In this document: positions 46,051 to 57,722 of the stretch, one piece after another
How positions within the stretch are numbered: position 1 is the first letter of the stretch
Layout of the letters: every line of letters begins with the position of its first letter
Assembly (NCBI RefSeq): GCF_964656455.1
Contig: NC_135724.1
Span: 11,679,414 to 11,743,413, forward strand
DNA: 64,000 nt
Direction: 5' to 3'
Origin: Halichoerus grypus
Taxonomy: Eukaryota; Chordata; Mammalia; Carnivora; Phocidae
Translations under genes and position numbers: made by a program
Notes under the pieces: model-generated
Told to the model about the DNA's origin: nothing
Databases searched by the model: none
The model's input: the letters and a program-made list of their open reading frames with translations, nothing else

Positions 46051-48884
46051 TGAGGTTTTGTAGAGGAGCATCAGAGGCCACTGGGGAGGGTGTTGTGAGA
46101 GCAAGACTTTAAGCACAGTTTTAACCAGAGAAAGTCAACCAATGTCTGCTTCATTGACTGGCTTTTATACACTTTAAAAAAAAAAATCTGCTTTTAAAAA
46201 CATCAACATTTAATAATCACTGAACAGCATTGATCTGTTACTGTCTTCTTGGCCTAGGAGTCTATAATTCAGGGATTTTTGTTTTGTTTTATTCTTTTTC
46301 TTAGCATTCCTTTTGTAGTTTGTTTTTCTTCTACTACCTTTAGAGATTCTGCTAACAATGGGGCCTCCCCATAAGTTTGCTTTCCACTTTGCTTGCATGA
46401 AAAGCCAGAAGTAACTAAGAAAATAGATTTGACAGAAGCTTATCGTGTTTCCAGTCACTGAGGAGCAATTTCTAAACTTAAGTTCTAACCATTCCAGGTA
46501 GAAAGATTATAGGCAGAAATTAAACATATTACCTGCATCGTGTAATCACAATTATCTGGGAGTACAACATTTTACATTTCATGATTCCTTCTTCTTCTTT
46601 CCTCCTCTATGTATATGTGATTACCCACCTTCTGATCATTCCACTGCTCATTAACATTTCCATAAAAATATAGGCCAAGAAAGGAGGAAGATGTATAATG
46701 AATGCATTTAATGGCATTTATTATTAGCAGCTTTTCTTGAAAGTGAGAATGGAGAAAAGGTTGAAACTAGGAACTAATAGAAACTAATAGAACTTTGGGG
46801 TTATTTATCTTTTTCATTTGTTGGTGCCTGGCTACTATTCAGTGAGCTGAGCATGGATAATTGAGAGTCTGGCATCAAATAAGGGCCCTTGAAATTACAG
46901 TTTTAAATATAAATGATTGTAAAGTCAAAGCATACACACACTTCTAACTTGTAGTTATAACAGATGGATTCAAAGATATTTTTACTTATTCAGGAATATG
47001 TCATTTCTTTCTACTCAGCCACCATTTATTTAGTTGCTAAGCAATTGAAGATATGAAGACATATAAAGAAATAGTATCTTGCCTTCAAGAATATTAAAAA
47101 GACATAAGAAAGAGAAAGAGAGGAAGAGGGAGAGAGAAGATATATCTGTATGATCCACAGTCTAAAACTATGAAAATTCAACTTATAAAAATTGCACTTG
47201 GTTGAAGGACTGGCAGAATAACTGAAAATAGGCTCTTAAAGGAATAAAATAAACAGTTTTGTCAAAATACCACTCCACATTATTGGTAAACAAATACCTT
47301 TGCTCTATGTAGAAACCTATAGGCCCTCTCTCTTTCCATGTCAACTTAATGTTTGTTAATAATTACATGAAATATACATTTGAAAACCTTCTCTCTCTTC
47401 CCCTTTTTTTCTTTCCTGTAGATGATTGTGTGTTATGTGTGTGTCTAGTTTTGTTTTGTTTTGCTTGTTTGTTTTTTGTTTTCCCAGAAACTATGTAAGA
47501 AATGCTATATCTCTTAGATAACACCATCTGCTTTCTTTGGGGCTTCTTAAGATAGCTATCAGCCAATTATCATACTTTGGGATTGAAGTTTATACCTCAC
47601 TTTACTCAGCAAAATACCACGATGATCTTTATTTACATTATTTTTTCATCACAGATCTATTCCTCAGCGTTGGGATCGTAGATACGATCATGAGGCAGTT
47701 ATATTTCTGTTATTTACTTTTTCTTGTTCGGATTGTTGTTTGCAAAACTGTAAGCATCCACAAGAGAGGATTTGGGTGGGGGGATTGGTTTGGTCCCTTT
47801 GGCTGTCATTTAAAGTAACTAAATTCTTAGATCATATGTTCTAAATATGGAAATAAAAGAAATCTTCAAGCGTGAGAGTAGTCCGCTAGTATGGAGGCAC
47901 ATGTCTTTCCATGAATTGCCTCTGCTCTTGCTTGTAAGAGAAACATCCTGTTTCCCCATGCTCCCCTGATCCTTTGGTCCCTGTGACCTGTGACAATCAC
48001 CCCCACAGATATTGTATCTCCTGGGTTAAGGCTCCCTTTGGCGCTACTCTGAGTCACTTCTGGAGTCTTTTACCTTCCGACTGTTGAAATTTGAAACTGC
48101 AATTTGGAAACTCAGATTCCATTCTCTGTCATCTCTGTTTCTTAAGTACTTTTTACTACAATGGAACTGAAAATTGTTATACAATTTAAACAGTTCTTTG
48201 TAAGAATTTCCATTCTTCCATTTTCACCTTTGCTTTTGTGAAAAGTTTAGCCAACATTTTCCTGTGCTGTTGCCTACAAGAGTAACATAATAGCCCATTA
48301 AAGGAGCTCTGTCTTTTGAAAAATAGGTTTTGCTCTGATGAAAAATACCATATAATATCACAGTAATTTCCTATACTCTTCGACTAGTAGTTCTCACCAC
48401 AATAGAGAAGTAAAGCGATATTTATTTTCAAAGGTGAGTGGGTAGAGCTGTGATATACATCCTCTTTTTAAACAAATATGAGAGTAATAGAGGGGCACTG
48501 CCTTCATTATAATCATAATACATTTTTATAATGTATACCTTTACCTAAGACACAGTTACAATTTAGTACTTCTATCACTAGAGAAAAAATAGTTGGGTGA
48601 AAAAAATCCAAAAATGATTGCATTTAATGGAAAGTAGGAAAGCTGGATAACAGAAGAGGCATATGTAAGCTCCTCATAACATAAAATGATCTTCCAATGG
48701 GCTTTGTCATCGTATCCTTTATTTTTCTGAATAGTTGCCAGTGAGATTCTTAGTTCTCAGAGGGCATGAGGCCATGGATATTAAATCCATCCACTTATTT
48801 TGCCATCTTTTCCTTTACCAAATAATGGGTAACTTTTAATGAACATTCAGCCGTTGTTAAGACCCTTATCTGCTATTAAAGTTG
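46051..48884. other. 2.8 kb of mostly unclassified DNA
   Basis: Contains a GA-rich tract (about 47093-47142) and a (TTTTG)n tract (47449-47482). A weak antisense L2-like stretch may lie at 46985-47110. No gene is visible; the 93-codon ORF at 47537-47818 is Phe/Leu-rich without domains. Confidence 0.45.
47449..47482. repeat. (TTTTG)n low-complexity tract
   Basis: Repeated TTTTG and TTTG units. It reads as KTKNKQAKQNK on the minus strand in a spurious ORF. Confidence 0.88.
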
Positions 48885-49065
48885 CTTGACTCTGGGTTGG
48901 ACCTGAATCCCTCCATGCCTGTTTCCTTGTTGTTAAATCTAAAAGAATAAGTAATTCTTTCCTCATAGTTTATAGGATTCTTGCAATGATTAATTCAAAC
49001 ACTATGCATAAAACATATAGAAGAGGCCTGGCACTTAGTAAGTGCAAGTAAATATTTTCTTATAA
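48885..49065 (+). mobile_element. MIR SINE relic
   Basis: GGGTTGGACCTGAATCCCTC, GTTTCCTTGTTGTTAAATCT, CTTGCAATGATTAATTCAAA, AGAGGCCTGGCACTTAGTAA and GTGCAAGTAAATATT follow the MIR order over most of its length. Confidence 0.75.
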
Positions 49066-49089
49066 ATAAAGAAACTCATTTAATTTGCC

Positions 49090-49245
49090 CCAAAGCCCTA
49101 CAAAGTAATTATTGTCTTCATCAGTGCATCTCATTTCCAGATGCGGATATTAAAGCTCCGAGAAGTTATTTACCTTACTCAGTCTTAGAGCAGAAAAGCA
49201 GTGGGGTTAGGATTTAGTCCCTAGTTTGGTTTGTTCCAGACAAGA
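49090..49245 (-). mobile_element. MIR SINE relic (antisense)
   Basis: CAGATGCGGATATTAAAGCT, CCGAGAAGTTATTTACCTTA, CTCAGTCTTAGAGC and GTGGGGTTAGGATTTAGTCC are antisense MIR core and head (CAGATGAGGAAACTGAGGCT…GTTAAGTAACTTGCC…GGATTTGAACC). Confidence 0.7.
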
Positions 49246-49257
49246 CTACTAACCCAC

Positions 49258-49332
49258 TGACATCGTCTCTCTCATTTCCTGAGTGGCTACTACACGGAAG
49301 CACTTGCCAGACCTTAGGGACACACATATGAA
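49258..49332 (-). mobile_element. Possible L2/MIR fragment
   Basis: ATTTCCTGAGTGGCTACTAC, GAAGCACTTGCCAGACCTTA and GGGACACACATATG resemble the antisense TTGAGTGCCTACTATGTGCC…CTAGGCACTGGGGATACA of an L2 end. Short; low confidence. Confidence 0.4.
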
Positions 49333-49349
49333 GTTTTAGTAGAATGACT

Positions 49350-49540
49350 CCCAGCTTGACAGGCAGCCAAAATGGTTCAAATGCTGGCTTTGTCACTTCT
49401 ACTGGGACCTTGTTAATTAATCTCTCCGAGCTTCAATTTCTTTATTTATTAAAACAATGGAGATAGTAGTAACTGTCTTCCAATATTGATGTTGCATGAG
49501 AAAAAATACATTGTGTGGGGCACCTAACAGGTGTGTTAAA
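49350..49540 (+). mobile_element. MIR SINE relic
   Basis: TGGTTCAAATGCTGGCTTTG, TCACTTCTACTGGGACCTTG, TTAATTAATCTCTCCGAGCT, TCAATTTCTTTATTTATTAA and GATAGTAGTAACTGTC cover the MIR head and core in order. Confidence 0.75.
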
Positions 49541-49561
49541 ATTAAATTTAAAAAGTAATAA

Positions 49562-49700
49562 TTATAGGTCGTCAACACAGCACTCTGCTAGGTACAGAAG
49601 ATGCAAAGTTGGCAAAACCGACCCTTATGAAAGTTGAACACTAGGTCTGAAGACCAATTTTAAGCTGATTACAAAATGGACTCTGTGAACACAGTTTTGA
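49562..49700 (-). mobile_element. L2 LINE 3' relic (antisense)
   Basis: ACAGCACTCTGCTAGGTACA, GAAGATGCAAAGTTGGCAAA and CGACCCTTATGAAAGTTGAA resemble antisense L2 (GGCACTGTGCTAGGCACTGG…GATACAAAGATGAACAA…CCCTCATGGAGCTTAC). Confidence 0.55.
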
Positions 49701-49760
49701 TAAATATCAAGACGAAGGACAGATCCATCAGCAAGTGTACCGAGGGATCAGTTTAGTTTG

Positions 49761-50929
49761 TTGGCCCTACGATTGGGGAAAAAAAGCATTGAGGTCATTT
49801 AGATATGGGGACGTCAGGTTTTTATTAAGGGATAGAACATCAACCGTAAAATATTCTAGGCTTAAAACTAAGTGTTACTCCACCCTTTCTCCTGAGAAAC
49901 TCAGTCAGTAATTGAAGAAGAGCCTGTGAAAGGGAACTTGACCTCCTAGGGGCATATTTTGATTCATTTTCTGGACTCTTAGAGATATTGACTTACAGCT
50001 GGAGCCACAGAAATTAGGAACTTCCAAATCAGGATGACATTTCATTTGGTCACAAAAATGTTCAAGCTATTACCTTTGGAGAAGGTACACACTGATATTT
50101 TCCATTCCCCATCCATTCCTCAATCAACCTTTTCTCATCATTCAGGCAATAAAGCAAACTCCTTTATAGATAAAGAAAAATATTTTTCCTTACACCAAGA
50201 AAGCTAATTCAATTTTCAAAATCCTAGAGTGGATGCGAGAACATTGAATTGAAGAAAAATATTAGTTAACTGTTTAATATTAATGCCCGATAAAACAAAG
50301 TAAGTGCTGGAGATGTTACAGACCCCTCTTCAGAATATTGAGCGTGAGTATTCTCCCTAAAATTGAATAGATATATTTTTTTTCTAGCAGCTCCATGAAT
50401 TATATCTGTTCTACTCTGTGATGGTATTATGGCATAAGCTCTTAAGAAAGGAGTTATATTATTTGTCACTTTTTAAAATTTTAATAAGTGTAATTTAATC
50501 AGACTGTGCAATGGAGTAAAAAACGATTCTCCCTTGTTTTCTTTGCACATGATTACAGTTGAATGAAAGAGAGTATAAATGATTTATAAGGGTTTATAAC
50601 TTCAGTAACTGGATTTCTACATTACTAAAGAATGACAAAAGATAAAAATAACCACATTTGTTGGACCATAGAATCTTTTCTTGAGATACTTTATTTCTTT
50701 ATTACATTTCTAAAGGAATTTGCGTTTTGAGATTTTCTTGATTGAACAGTTAAATTTTTCTAATGGTAAAAATGATTTATGATACATAAAATTATATTAA
50801 AAATAAATCAGTACATATCATTACCCAGCAGGAACCACCATTAAATTTGGAGTAAGTTCAGAAAGTTCTTATGAACATCCAAATACATTGTGATAACATT
50901 TCTTTATACTATTCTCTTATGATTCATAA
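49761..50929. other. Unclassified AT-rich DNA
   Basis: No repeat or gene recognised. Confidence 0.5.
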
Positions 50930-51766
50930 TATTTCTATTCAGGGTTATGTCTCTCCTTCCATTCCTGTTATTGCTATTTGATCCTTTGTCCTTTCTTTTC
51001 TAATGATCCTTATTTCAACTGAGTCTATTGTATGGGCATTTCCTCCAAAAAACAGTATTTGGTTTTGTTGGTCAGGTTTTTTTTATAGTTTATTAATTTC
51101 TGTTCTTGAAAACATTATTCCTTTTTTCATACTTTTTAAAAATATTTACTTTAGTTTTTCAGCTAATTTAAGTTGAACTTATAACATTTATTTTCAATCT
51201 TTCTTTTTGGTTTTAAATAAATGCATGCTTAGCTATAAATATACTTCAATGTAAGACTTTAGTTGCGTTGCACAACTTTTTGCTATTTAATATTTCCATT
51301 GCTCAAAACAAAAATTGTGATTATTTTTTCTTTAACCCAAGACTTTTAGAAGAGCATTTAGATTTGTTAAGATTTTTAAATTTTTATTTCAAAATTAAGT
51401 TAATTTTTTTAAGAGGCTATGTTCTGAATCAAACTAACTTTTTCAAATTTGTTAAGACCTTTCTGAGAGCTTATATTGCCCTAACATAAAGGTATGTCAA
51501 TTAAAAATTAAAGTATATATTAGTTTTATGTTGATTTTTAAAAATGTATATTCTCTATTCATTAGGCTCAATAATATATATTATTTAAATCTGGATAGTT
51601 TTATTTTAAGATTGAACATAATTTTTTCTGAAAGATTTTTTTCTTATGAAACTGTGTTTAAAACATCCACAATAATTATAAATTTGTCAATTTATTTTGT
51701 ATATGTAGGATTTTGCTTTACCATATTTGCTTCTATGTTATTATTGTTTAAAATAAAAAGCATCAG
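50930..51766 (-). mobile_element. Old L1 (L1M type), ORF2 region in antisense
   Basis: T-rich sense-strand DNA matches the antisense of the L1 ORF2 region. Blocks in order: CTTAGCTATAAATATACTTC, AACCCAAGACTTTTAGAAGA, TTCAAATTTGTTAAGACCTT and TGCCCTAACATAAAGGTATG. It is heavily mutated with no reading frame left. ORFs of 73 and 103 codons on the plus strand are antisense noise. A SINE has inserted at its right end. Confidence 0.75.
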
Positions 51767-51953
51767 AGCGCCTGGGTGGCTCAGTTGGTTAAGGGTCATA
51801 CTCTTGATTTTGGCTCAGGTCATGACCTCAGGTTCATGAGATAAAGCTCTATGCATTGGGCTTTTCCCTGGGCATGGAGCCTGCTTAAGATTCTCTCCCT
51901 CTCCCTCTGCACCGTCCCCCCAGTAAAAAAAAATAAAATAAAATAAGATACAT
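51767..51953 (+). mobile_element. Can-SINE, diverged body, perfect TSD
   Basis: Starts GAGCGCCTGGGTGGCTCAGT, has TACTCTTGATTTTGGCTCAG (an older head type than TCTGCCTTCGGCTCAG), TGGAGCCTGCTTAAGATTCT and an AAAATAAAATA tail. The 17-bp TSD AAAATAAAAAGCATCAG is perfect at 51750-51766 and 51954-51970. Confidence 0.96.
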
Positions 51954-52017
51954 AAAATAAAAAGCATCAGATTGGTTAAAGGAGGACTCACTCTAATAAA
52001 AAGCTATTCAACAAGAT

Positions 52018-52240
52018 ATATATTTAAATTCCAGTTAGTTAACATACAGTATAATATTAATTTCAGGTATGGAATTTAGTGATTCAAAGCTTACATACAA
52101 CACCTGGTGCTCATCACAAGTGCACTCCTTAATCCCCATCACCTGTTTTACTCACCCCCGCCCCACCTACCTCCCCTCTGGTAACCATCTGTTTGTTCTC
52201 TAGAGTTACATTTTCATGCCACTTAATTACATATATTTCT
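52018..52240 (-). mobile_element. Carnivore L1 3' UTR (antisense)
   Basis: TTAAATTCCAGTTAGTTAAC, ATACAGTATAATATTAATTT, TTTAGTGATTCAAAGCTTAC, ACCTGGTGCTCATCACAAGT, GCACTCCTTAATCCCCATCA, CCCCTCTGGTAACC and TTTGTTCTCTAGAGTTA are the carnivore L1 3' UTR read in antisense. No poly(T) remains at its start. Confidence 0.88.
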
Positions 52241-52539
52241 CATTCCTCTATTTTTGTTATAGAGTATAGTACACTATACTATAGTATGTAGAGGTGTTAA
52301 TGAGCAGAATATACGCACTGGGAATTTTTTATCCAGTTTGCAAATATGTGTCTAATGGTATACTTTTTGACTGAGTTTTTTTTCTCCTACAAAATAATCT
52401 ACCCAATTTAATATTCTCCATTTACTTCTCTTAGGTAGGCATCTATTACTGTGGTCCAGAATTTTCTTTCACTTTTCATAACCATAAAACTACATTATAA
52501 AATTATTTTTAAGTAAAGAGTTAATTTAACTGACTAACT
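52241..52539. other. Unclassified AT-rich DNA with small palindromes
   Basis: TATAGTACACTATACTATAG at about 52267-52286 is a compact palindromic cluster. Nothing else recognised. Confidence 0.5.
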
Positions 52540-52830
52540 TAAATGATTTCTTGTACAATTCTTTCTCTTAGTTTGGACTTTCTCCCTAGTTTCACATAGT
52601 TTTGTTTCATTGTACCTGATTCTTTCACAGGATTTTTATTTAAGAGATTCTGTTCTTTCATAGATCTCATTGAGCTTCCCCAATTTCGTTGTTTTCATGC
52701 TTTGTCAGATTAATTCAGAGAATGAACTTTTTCTGGAGGGGATTCCTCTTTCAGTTGTTGATTTCATTGCCTAATTTAACGTATGATTTCTTATTTAGTT
52801 ATGGAATTTCAGTTGGGTTGTCAAATATAC
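52540..52830 (-). mobile_element. Possible old L1 5' segment (antisense)
   Basis: The T-rich stretch with CATAGATCTCATTGAGCTTC and CTTTGTCAGATTAATTCAGA resembles antisense L1 ORF1-side sequence, and could belong to the same old L1 as 50930-51766. The match is weak. Confidence 0.35.
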
Positions 52831-52840
52831 AAATGAACTA

Positions 52841-54966
52841 AAGCCTGAAATCAAACTCAGGTAAAAATTTAAGTTGATAAATATCTCTAGAATAAAGGAG
52901 TGAAACATTAAAGGAGGTCGAAGACCCAAAGAAGAATCAAGTCTCCAGAAGTCTTTGGAGAGTAACACTGATCTGTGCTAGGAACACACCCGTGGAGGAA
53001 CGTATATAGCCAGCACTTACAGGAGCACACAGTGATTCCCGTCCAAATGCCAACTGAAGATATTCTACTCAATGCCTATAACCTCCACATACTCACAAAT
53101 GAATCTAAAATAGAGTTTATTTTAATTTGTCTACAACTGACAGCTTTAAAAAAAAAAAAAAAAACACTCCTTCCCCCAATTTCGGCATCGTAATGCCATA
53201 AAATTTGACATTTTGTTCAAATAAAGACCCAAAACAGATAGATATTCCTTGCAGCTTTCCAACATCTAGCAATGCAAGCACACAGATTCTTTCAACATGT
53301 GGTTCCACCTTCCCTTGGAAACTCAGTCTTGCAGATGCATGATGCGAGAGCCGAGAAGACGCAGCTCTCTTACACTCTGCGGTCTGAGAGCCATCCAAAT
53401 CCTATAAAAACTGCCCAATGCAAAGATGGTTATGAAATCTCATCCTTGACTGGACAGCTGGACAGCCTCCTAGAAACAACCATCCACTGTGAAAAAGGGA
53501 ACATCATTTTGCATTTAACAGCTTGCTGACTCTGCCACAGAACCCTGAAAACCAAAACTCTTTGTCCATAGACATGCCTCTTTAACAACACCTTTCTAAA
53601 CAGAAACTCGTTCACTTACCCCATTTTACATTACTGACACTGGTGGATAGGCAAAAGTTGTCCATATCACTTCTATTCCCAGGATCTGTTGTCTTGGTAA
53701 CTCTCCCTACAAAAATTAATTTTTAAAGATAAGTCCAAGATGCATTTACCACAAATCACTGATAAGGATAAAGGGCTAAACGGTATCGGGGACATTTTTA
53801 CTTTGAGGAAAACGTCATGAATTTAAACCAAAACTTTGACTCTTCTACCATGAGGGGAATTGGTAGGGGGGCAGACCTGAGAGGAACGTTTTCAGGGATT
53901 CTGTCCTTCCCCAGGTAGTAAGGTTACCCCCTGACCATCACCATTACTTTAGTTCCCTTTAGGAATCGGTGTTTTGAGGGAATAGGGTTAATGACGAGAC
54001 CGTGTGTAGATTTCAGAGATATTAGAAATTTTTAGAACATGTTTGCTCTTTTTTGTGACTCACAAGTTTATTTCTGGAAAATGCGTTTGAGATAAGAAAG
54101 GTCTTACAAGACGTCTGGAGGTTTATACTCTAAGCCATTTTTTTTTTGTTTTTGTTTTTTTCTTAAATTAAATACATAGCACAGATACACAAAAAATGCG
54201 TTGCCTAAGTACATTTTTGCCATCTATCTCTAGAGCACAAGAATATGTACACACTCTTAATACAGCATGAAATGTTTTTTTTAGGAATCATTTAATAATT
54301 GCTAACTTTCCCTATGATTATCTTCCAAGCTTCAACATTTTCCTTCTAAGAGATCTATTGCCTGTTATGAACAGTTATTCTCTTCCCTTAGCTGTTCAAT
54401 AGCAATTTAAGGGCAATTTAAAATTTAAGAAGTAATTATGAAGAAAAATTAAAAGAGTGGTCTTCACATTACTCACTATATAAGTTAATTTTCAAAGTAA
54501 AAAAAATATTTTTCATAGTAACAGTTTCTCTGACAGAATTTCCCAATATAAAATGCATATAAAATATTAATGCTAAAAGCTAAAGAAATGGTAATGGGAA
54601 CTTTTGAGAATTTAAAGCAAATTATCATGATTAATTTAGCTTCACCTCTAAGCAATACTAGAATCTACCAAATGTGGACACCATTAACACTCATATTTTG
54701 TCTTTGTTAAAAGTTAATATTTTGAGTGCTAATGTCCTGAGTACCCTATGTTTCTATTGCATTATTTTCAAAGTAGTACATTTGGAGGTGACTGTCTAAA
54801 TGGAACAGCTTTATGCATGTAATTTACTTTTATGTCCTGATTTTTGTGCTAATACAGGGTAGATACAGAGCTGACTTGCTATCTGGATATACATTTTACA
54901 TATATACATATTTAAAAATAATATTATAAAGCAGACCTCTCTCATATCCCCAACAATGGATGTATC
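52841..54966. other. 2.1 kb of unclassified DNA
   Basis: A poly(A) run (about 18) lies at 53145-53164. A CpG-containing pocket at about 53335-53420 includes GATGCGAGAGCCGAGAAGAC and TATAAAAACTG. I could not show that the block is an LTR, processed pseudogene or exon. ORFs of 61-93 codons on both strands have no domains. Confidence 0.45.
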
Positions 54967-54977
54967 AAAAAGATGTG

Positions 54978-55208
54978 GGGGCGCCTGGGTGGCTCAGTCG
55001 TTAAGCGTCTGCCTTCGGCTCAGGTCATGATCCCAGGGCCCTGGGATCGAGCCCCGCATCGGGCTCCCTGCTTGGCTGGAAGCCTGCTTCTCCCTCTCCC
55101 ACTCCCCCTGCTTGTGTTCCTTCTCTCGCTGTGTCTCTCTCTGTCAAAAAGTAAATAAAATCTTTAAAAAAAAAAAAAAAAAGGAAAACTCACTTTAAAA
55201 AAAAAAAA
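54978..55208 (+). mobile_element. Can-SINE with a double A-tail
   Basis: Near-consensus young copy. After the usual tail (17 A at 55166-55182) come 14 extra bases, GGAAAACTCACTTT, and then a second A-run (55197 onwards). The 11-bp TSD AAAAAGATGTG lies at 54967-54977 and 55209-55219, outside both A-runs. The extra 14 bases therefore arrived with the insertion. A 61-codon ORF over it is spurious. Confidence 0.97.
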
Positions 55209-55309
55209 AAAAAGATGTGAAATATATCCCTACCATATGTTCCAGAACATTCCTGTGTATTGAGACAGGCATCTTACTTCTTCACTCCTAGACAATATAG
55301 ATGAAACAT

Positions 55310-55430
55310 GGAAAGTATAGGAAACTAGGAAGATCTGAATTCTAACTCATTTCCCTGAATTAGTTGTATGTCATTAAGCCACCGACTCAATTCTCTGTGT
55401 CTCCTTTCCTTCATATAGTTTATGCCAAAT
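55310..55430 (+). mobile_element. MIR SINE relic
   Basis: GAAGATCTGAATTCTAACTC, TTAGTTGTATGTCATTAAGC, ACCGACTCAATTCTCTGTGT and CTCCTTTCCTTCATATAG match the MIR order, with strong decay. Confidence 0.58.
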
Positions 55431-55824
55431 TCACAAGTTTGTCAAAATGATGAAAATTTAATATGTATGAATATATACAACCGTCTTTATTACAAATTGG
55501 GCTCCTCACGAACGATAATTAGTAATTGTCCAACAATATCATTGCCACGTGTGAACAAGAATTTGGCACCTCTCCTCCAACCATGCATCAATTATGGGGG
55601 AGGTTTGTTACTGCACACTTGTAATTACAGTAATGTGATAATTTCATCCACTGATATGTATAATTCTGTGCTGACTGATGCATCTATTACACATTTCTTT
55701 CAAGACTATAGAGAATGAGTGTAAAGAACACTAACTTCAAAGCAAATTATTTATATTTATAATCTTGCACAGTTAAGAGATCACAAAATGTTAGCAAAAT
55801 ACAAAAAATAATATGGAGTACTCA
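55431..55824. other. Unclassified AT-rich DNA
   Basis: A 98-codon ORF (55422-55718) runs through it without any domain. Nothing else recognised. Confidence 0.5.
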
Positions 55825-55890
55825 CCTCCATGTGCCTTCCACATGCTATCATGTTTAATCTTCACAGTGGTTTTATTAATTAGGTTATCA
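55825..55890 (-). mobile_element. MIR fragment (antisense)
   Basis: CATGCTATCATGTTTAATCT, TCACAGTGGTTTTATTAATT and AGGTTATCATTA resemble the antisense MIR segment TTATCTCATTTAATCCTCAC…CCCTATGAGGTAGG. Short. Confidence 0.5.
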
Positions 55891-56187
55891 TTAGTTTTTA
55901 TTTGATTTGAAAAAATATTTCATGTGCATAAATTTTGATTAATTATTATCATTGAATAATGCACACACACAGCCCTTTTTTTAGTTTACTTCATATTTAG
56001 TTATTTATTAACAGTGTAATATGCACCACAAACTCACCACTGCAAATAAGATACACTACATTGAAAATACTCTCCACATATATACGCACATGCCCTCTAC
56101 CCTATCTACCCACTTTCAGAAGCAAGCCTACCCCCGAATTCCATGTCAATCACCCATTTGCTTTTCAAAAATGTGCTTCTTGTTTCA

Positions 56188-56352
56188 GGAGTGCCTGGGT
56201 GGCTCAGTCAGTTAAGTGTTACACTCTGGATCTCAGCACAGGTCTTGATCTCAGAGCCGTGAGTTCAAGCCCCCGAGTTGGGCTCCATGCTGGGTGTGGA
56301 GCCTACTTAAAAATAATAATAATAATAATAATTAATAATAATAATAATAATT
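56188..56352 (+). mobile_element. Short Can-SINE with (AAT)n tail
   Basis: Head GGAGTGCCTGGGTGGCTCAG, then CTCAGAGCCGTGAGTTCAAG, TTGGGCTCCATGCTGGGTGT and GGAGCCTACTTAA. It goes straight into (AAT)n without the CT-rich region, as does the copy at 11521. No clear TSD. A 178-codon ORF begins upstream and passes through it. Confidence 0.93.
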
Positions 56353-56477
56353 GTATATATACATTTATTGTTTCAACATGCATCTCTAAAATAAAAAATA
56401 CCTCCAATTTGTTACATATTTTGTCTTTATATTCAATAAAATGTACCCTCCTATCACTTGTTAAAATTAATTTTTTC

Positions 56478-57500
56478 CTCTTTCCCATTAGGATGCTAAG
56501 ATTCATCCATATTGTTGCATATGAATGTGTGTCAATGATTTTTTATAATAGCTCAATGTATAAATATAAGCAGCTTTTTCATCAATTCCCCTTTTAGTGG
56601 GCATTCTAGTTGTTTCTAGGTTTTTGTTATTTTGACTAGTGTTGCTATTACTATTCTTTTCCATTTACTGAGTTGTATACATTGAAATTATCACACAGCT
56701 TGGCAAAGAATTCCCAGCAATATGATATTTGAATGTCCAAATTTAAGAAATGATTTTCTGAGGTGGTTGCTCTTACATGTGCTTCCGCAGTCAATGGAGA
56801 AGAAACCAAGTGCCTGCAACATGAATACTTGATATTTAGACTTTGTTTGTCCATCAAATAGATAGCAATGGTACCTCAGTGTGGTTCAAATGTGCATTTC
56901 CCTGATCATCGATGATCTTCAGCATCTCTTCACATGTTTGGAAGCCAGATATGTTTCCTTTTTGTGAGACATTTATTCATATATTTTCTTATTTTTCTAT
57001 GGAATTCTGAACTTTTAAAAAATTCACTTGTAGAAATTATTTTTATGTATTTATTTTTTCTATGTCACAGATATATTTTTATTTATAATTTGCTTTTTTA
57101 CTTTCTTTAAAGTGTCTTTTGATAAGCAAAGTTTCACAATTTTATATAGTCCTATGTATCATTTCATTTGTTATGTATTGTTAACACTTTTTTGCATCTT
57201 GTTTAAAAATCTCTCCCTACCCTAAGTGCTAAAAAGTCTATTTATCTAAGACTAAAATATATTTATCTTTATTGTCCAATTTTTTTCATTTTTAAAATGT
57301 CTGGATTTATTTTTGTACATGGTATGAAGGAGGAATTTTGTTATATCACTTATCTACAATAACTATTTCTCCCATCTCCAATTACCGAATAGATGCACTT
57401 TTTCTAAATAAATGACATATCACTTTTGCTATATATCAAAATTCCATACATTGGAACAGTGTTTTGAATGTTGCTCCTATCCCATTGTTCACATTGTTCT
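56478..57500 (-). mobile_element. Old L1 (L1M type), ORF2 C-terminal region in antisense
   Basis: Antisense L1 blocks in order: AGGATGCTAAGATTCATCCA, CCTTTTAGTGGGCATTCTAG, TTGTTTCTAGGTTTTTGTTA, GGTACCTCAGTGTGG with TGCATTTCCCTGATCATCGA, CTTCAGCATCTCTTCACATG, GATAAGCAAAGTTTCAC and TTATTTTTGTACATGGTATG. The centre (about 56650-56860) departs from the usual sequence, suggesting rearrangement. No intact frame. Confidence 0.85.
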
Positions 57501-57644
57501 TCATCCACATGGCTAACACCTTCCTCTTTTACCAGGATTGGTATGCTGATTCTAAGTCCTGGTCCTAATATTTTTGTTTCTGATGAAGTTCACAGTCCAG
57601 CATATTAAGTACCTTTTGAAGTAATTTGCTCCTTGAGTGACTTT

Positions 57645-57722
57645 GTTTTGTTTTGTTTTTGTCTGGGGGGAGGTTTTTGTTTTGTTTTGGTTTTTGGTTT
57701 TTGGTTTTTGTTTGCTTTTTTT
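57645..57722. repeat. G/T-rich low-complexity tract
   Basis: TTTTG, TTTGG and GGTTTTT units. It encodes aromatic-rich nonsense in a 67-codon ORF. Confidence 0.88.

Noticed and set aside
52880..53165. Processed pseudogene ending in the poly(A) at 53145-53164
   Set aside because: I see no poly(A) signal, no TSD and no recognisable protein in the upstream sequence.
56061..56597. Longest ORF in the window (178 codons, plus strand)
   Set aside because: It runs from unique DNA through a Can-SINE head, an (AAT)n tract (read as Ile and Asn strings) and antisense L1. It is a chance frame, with no domain.
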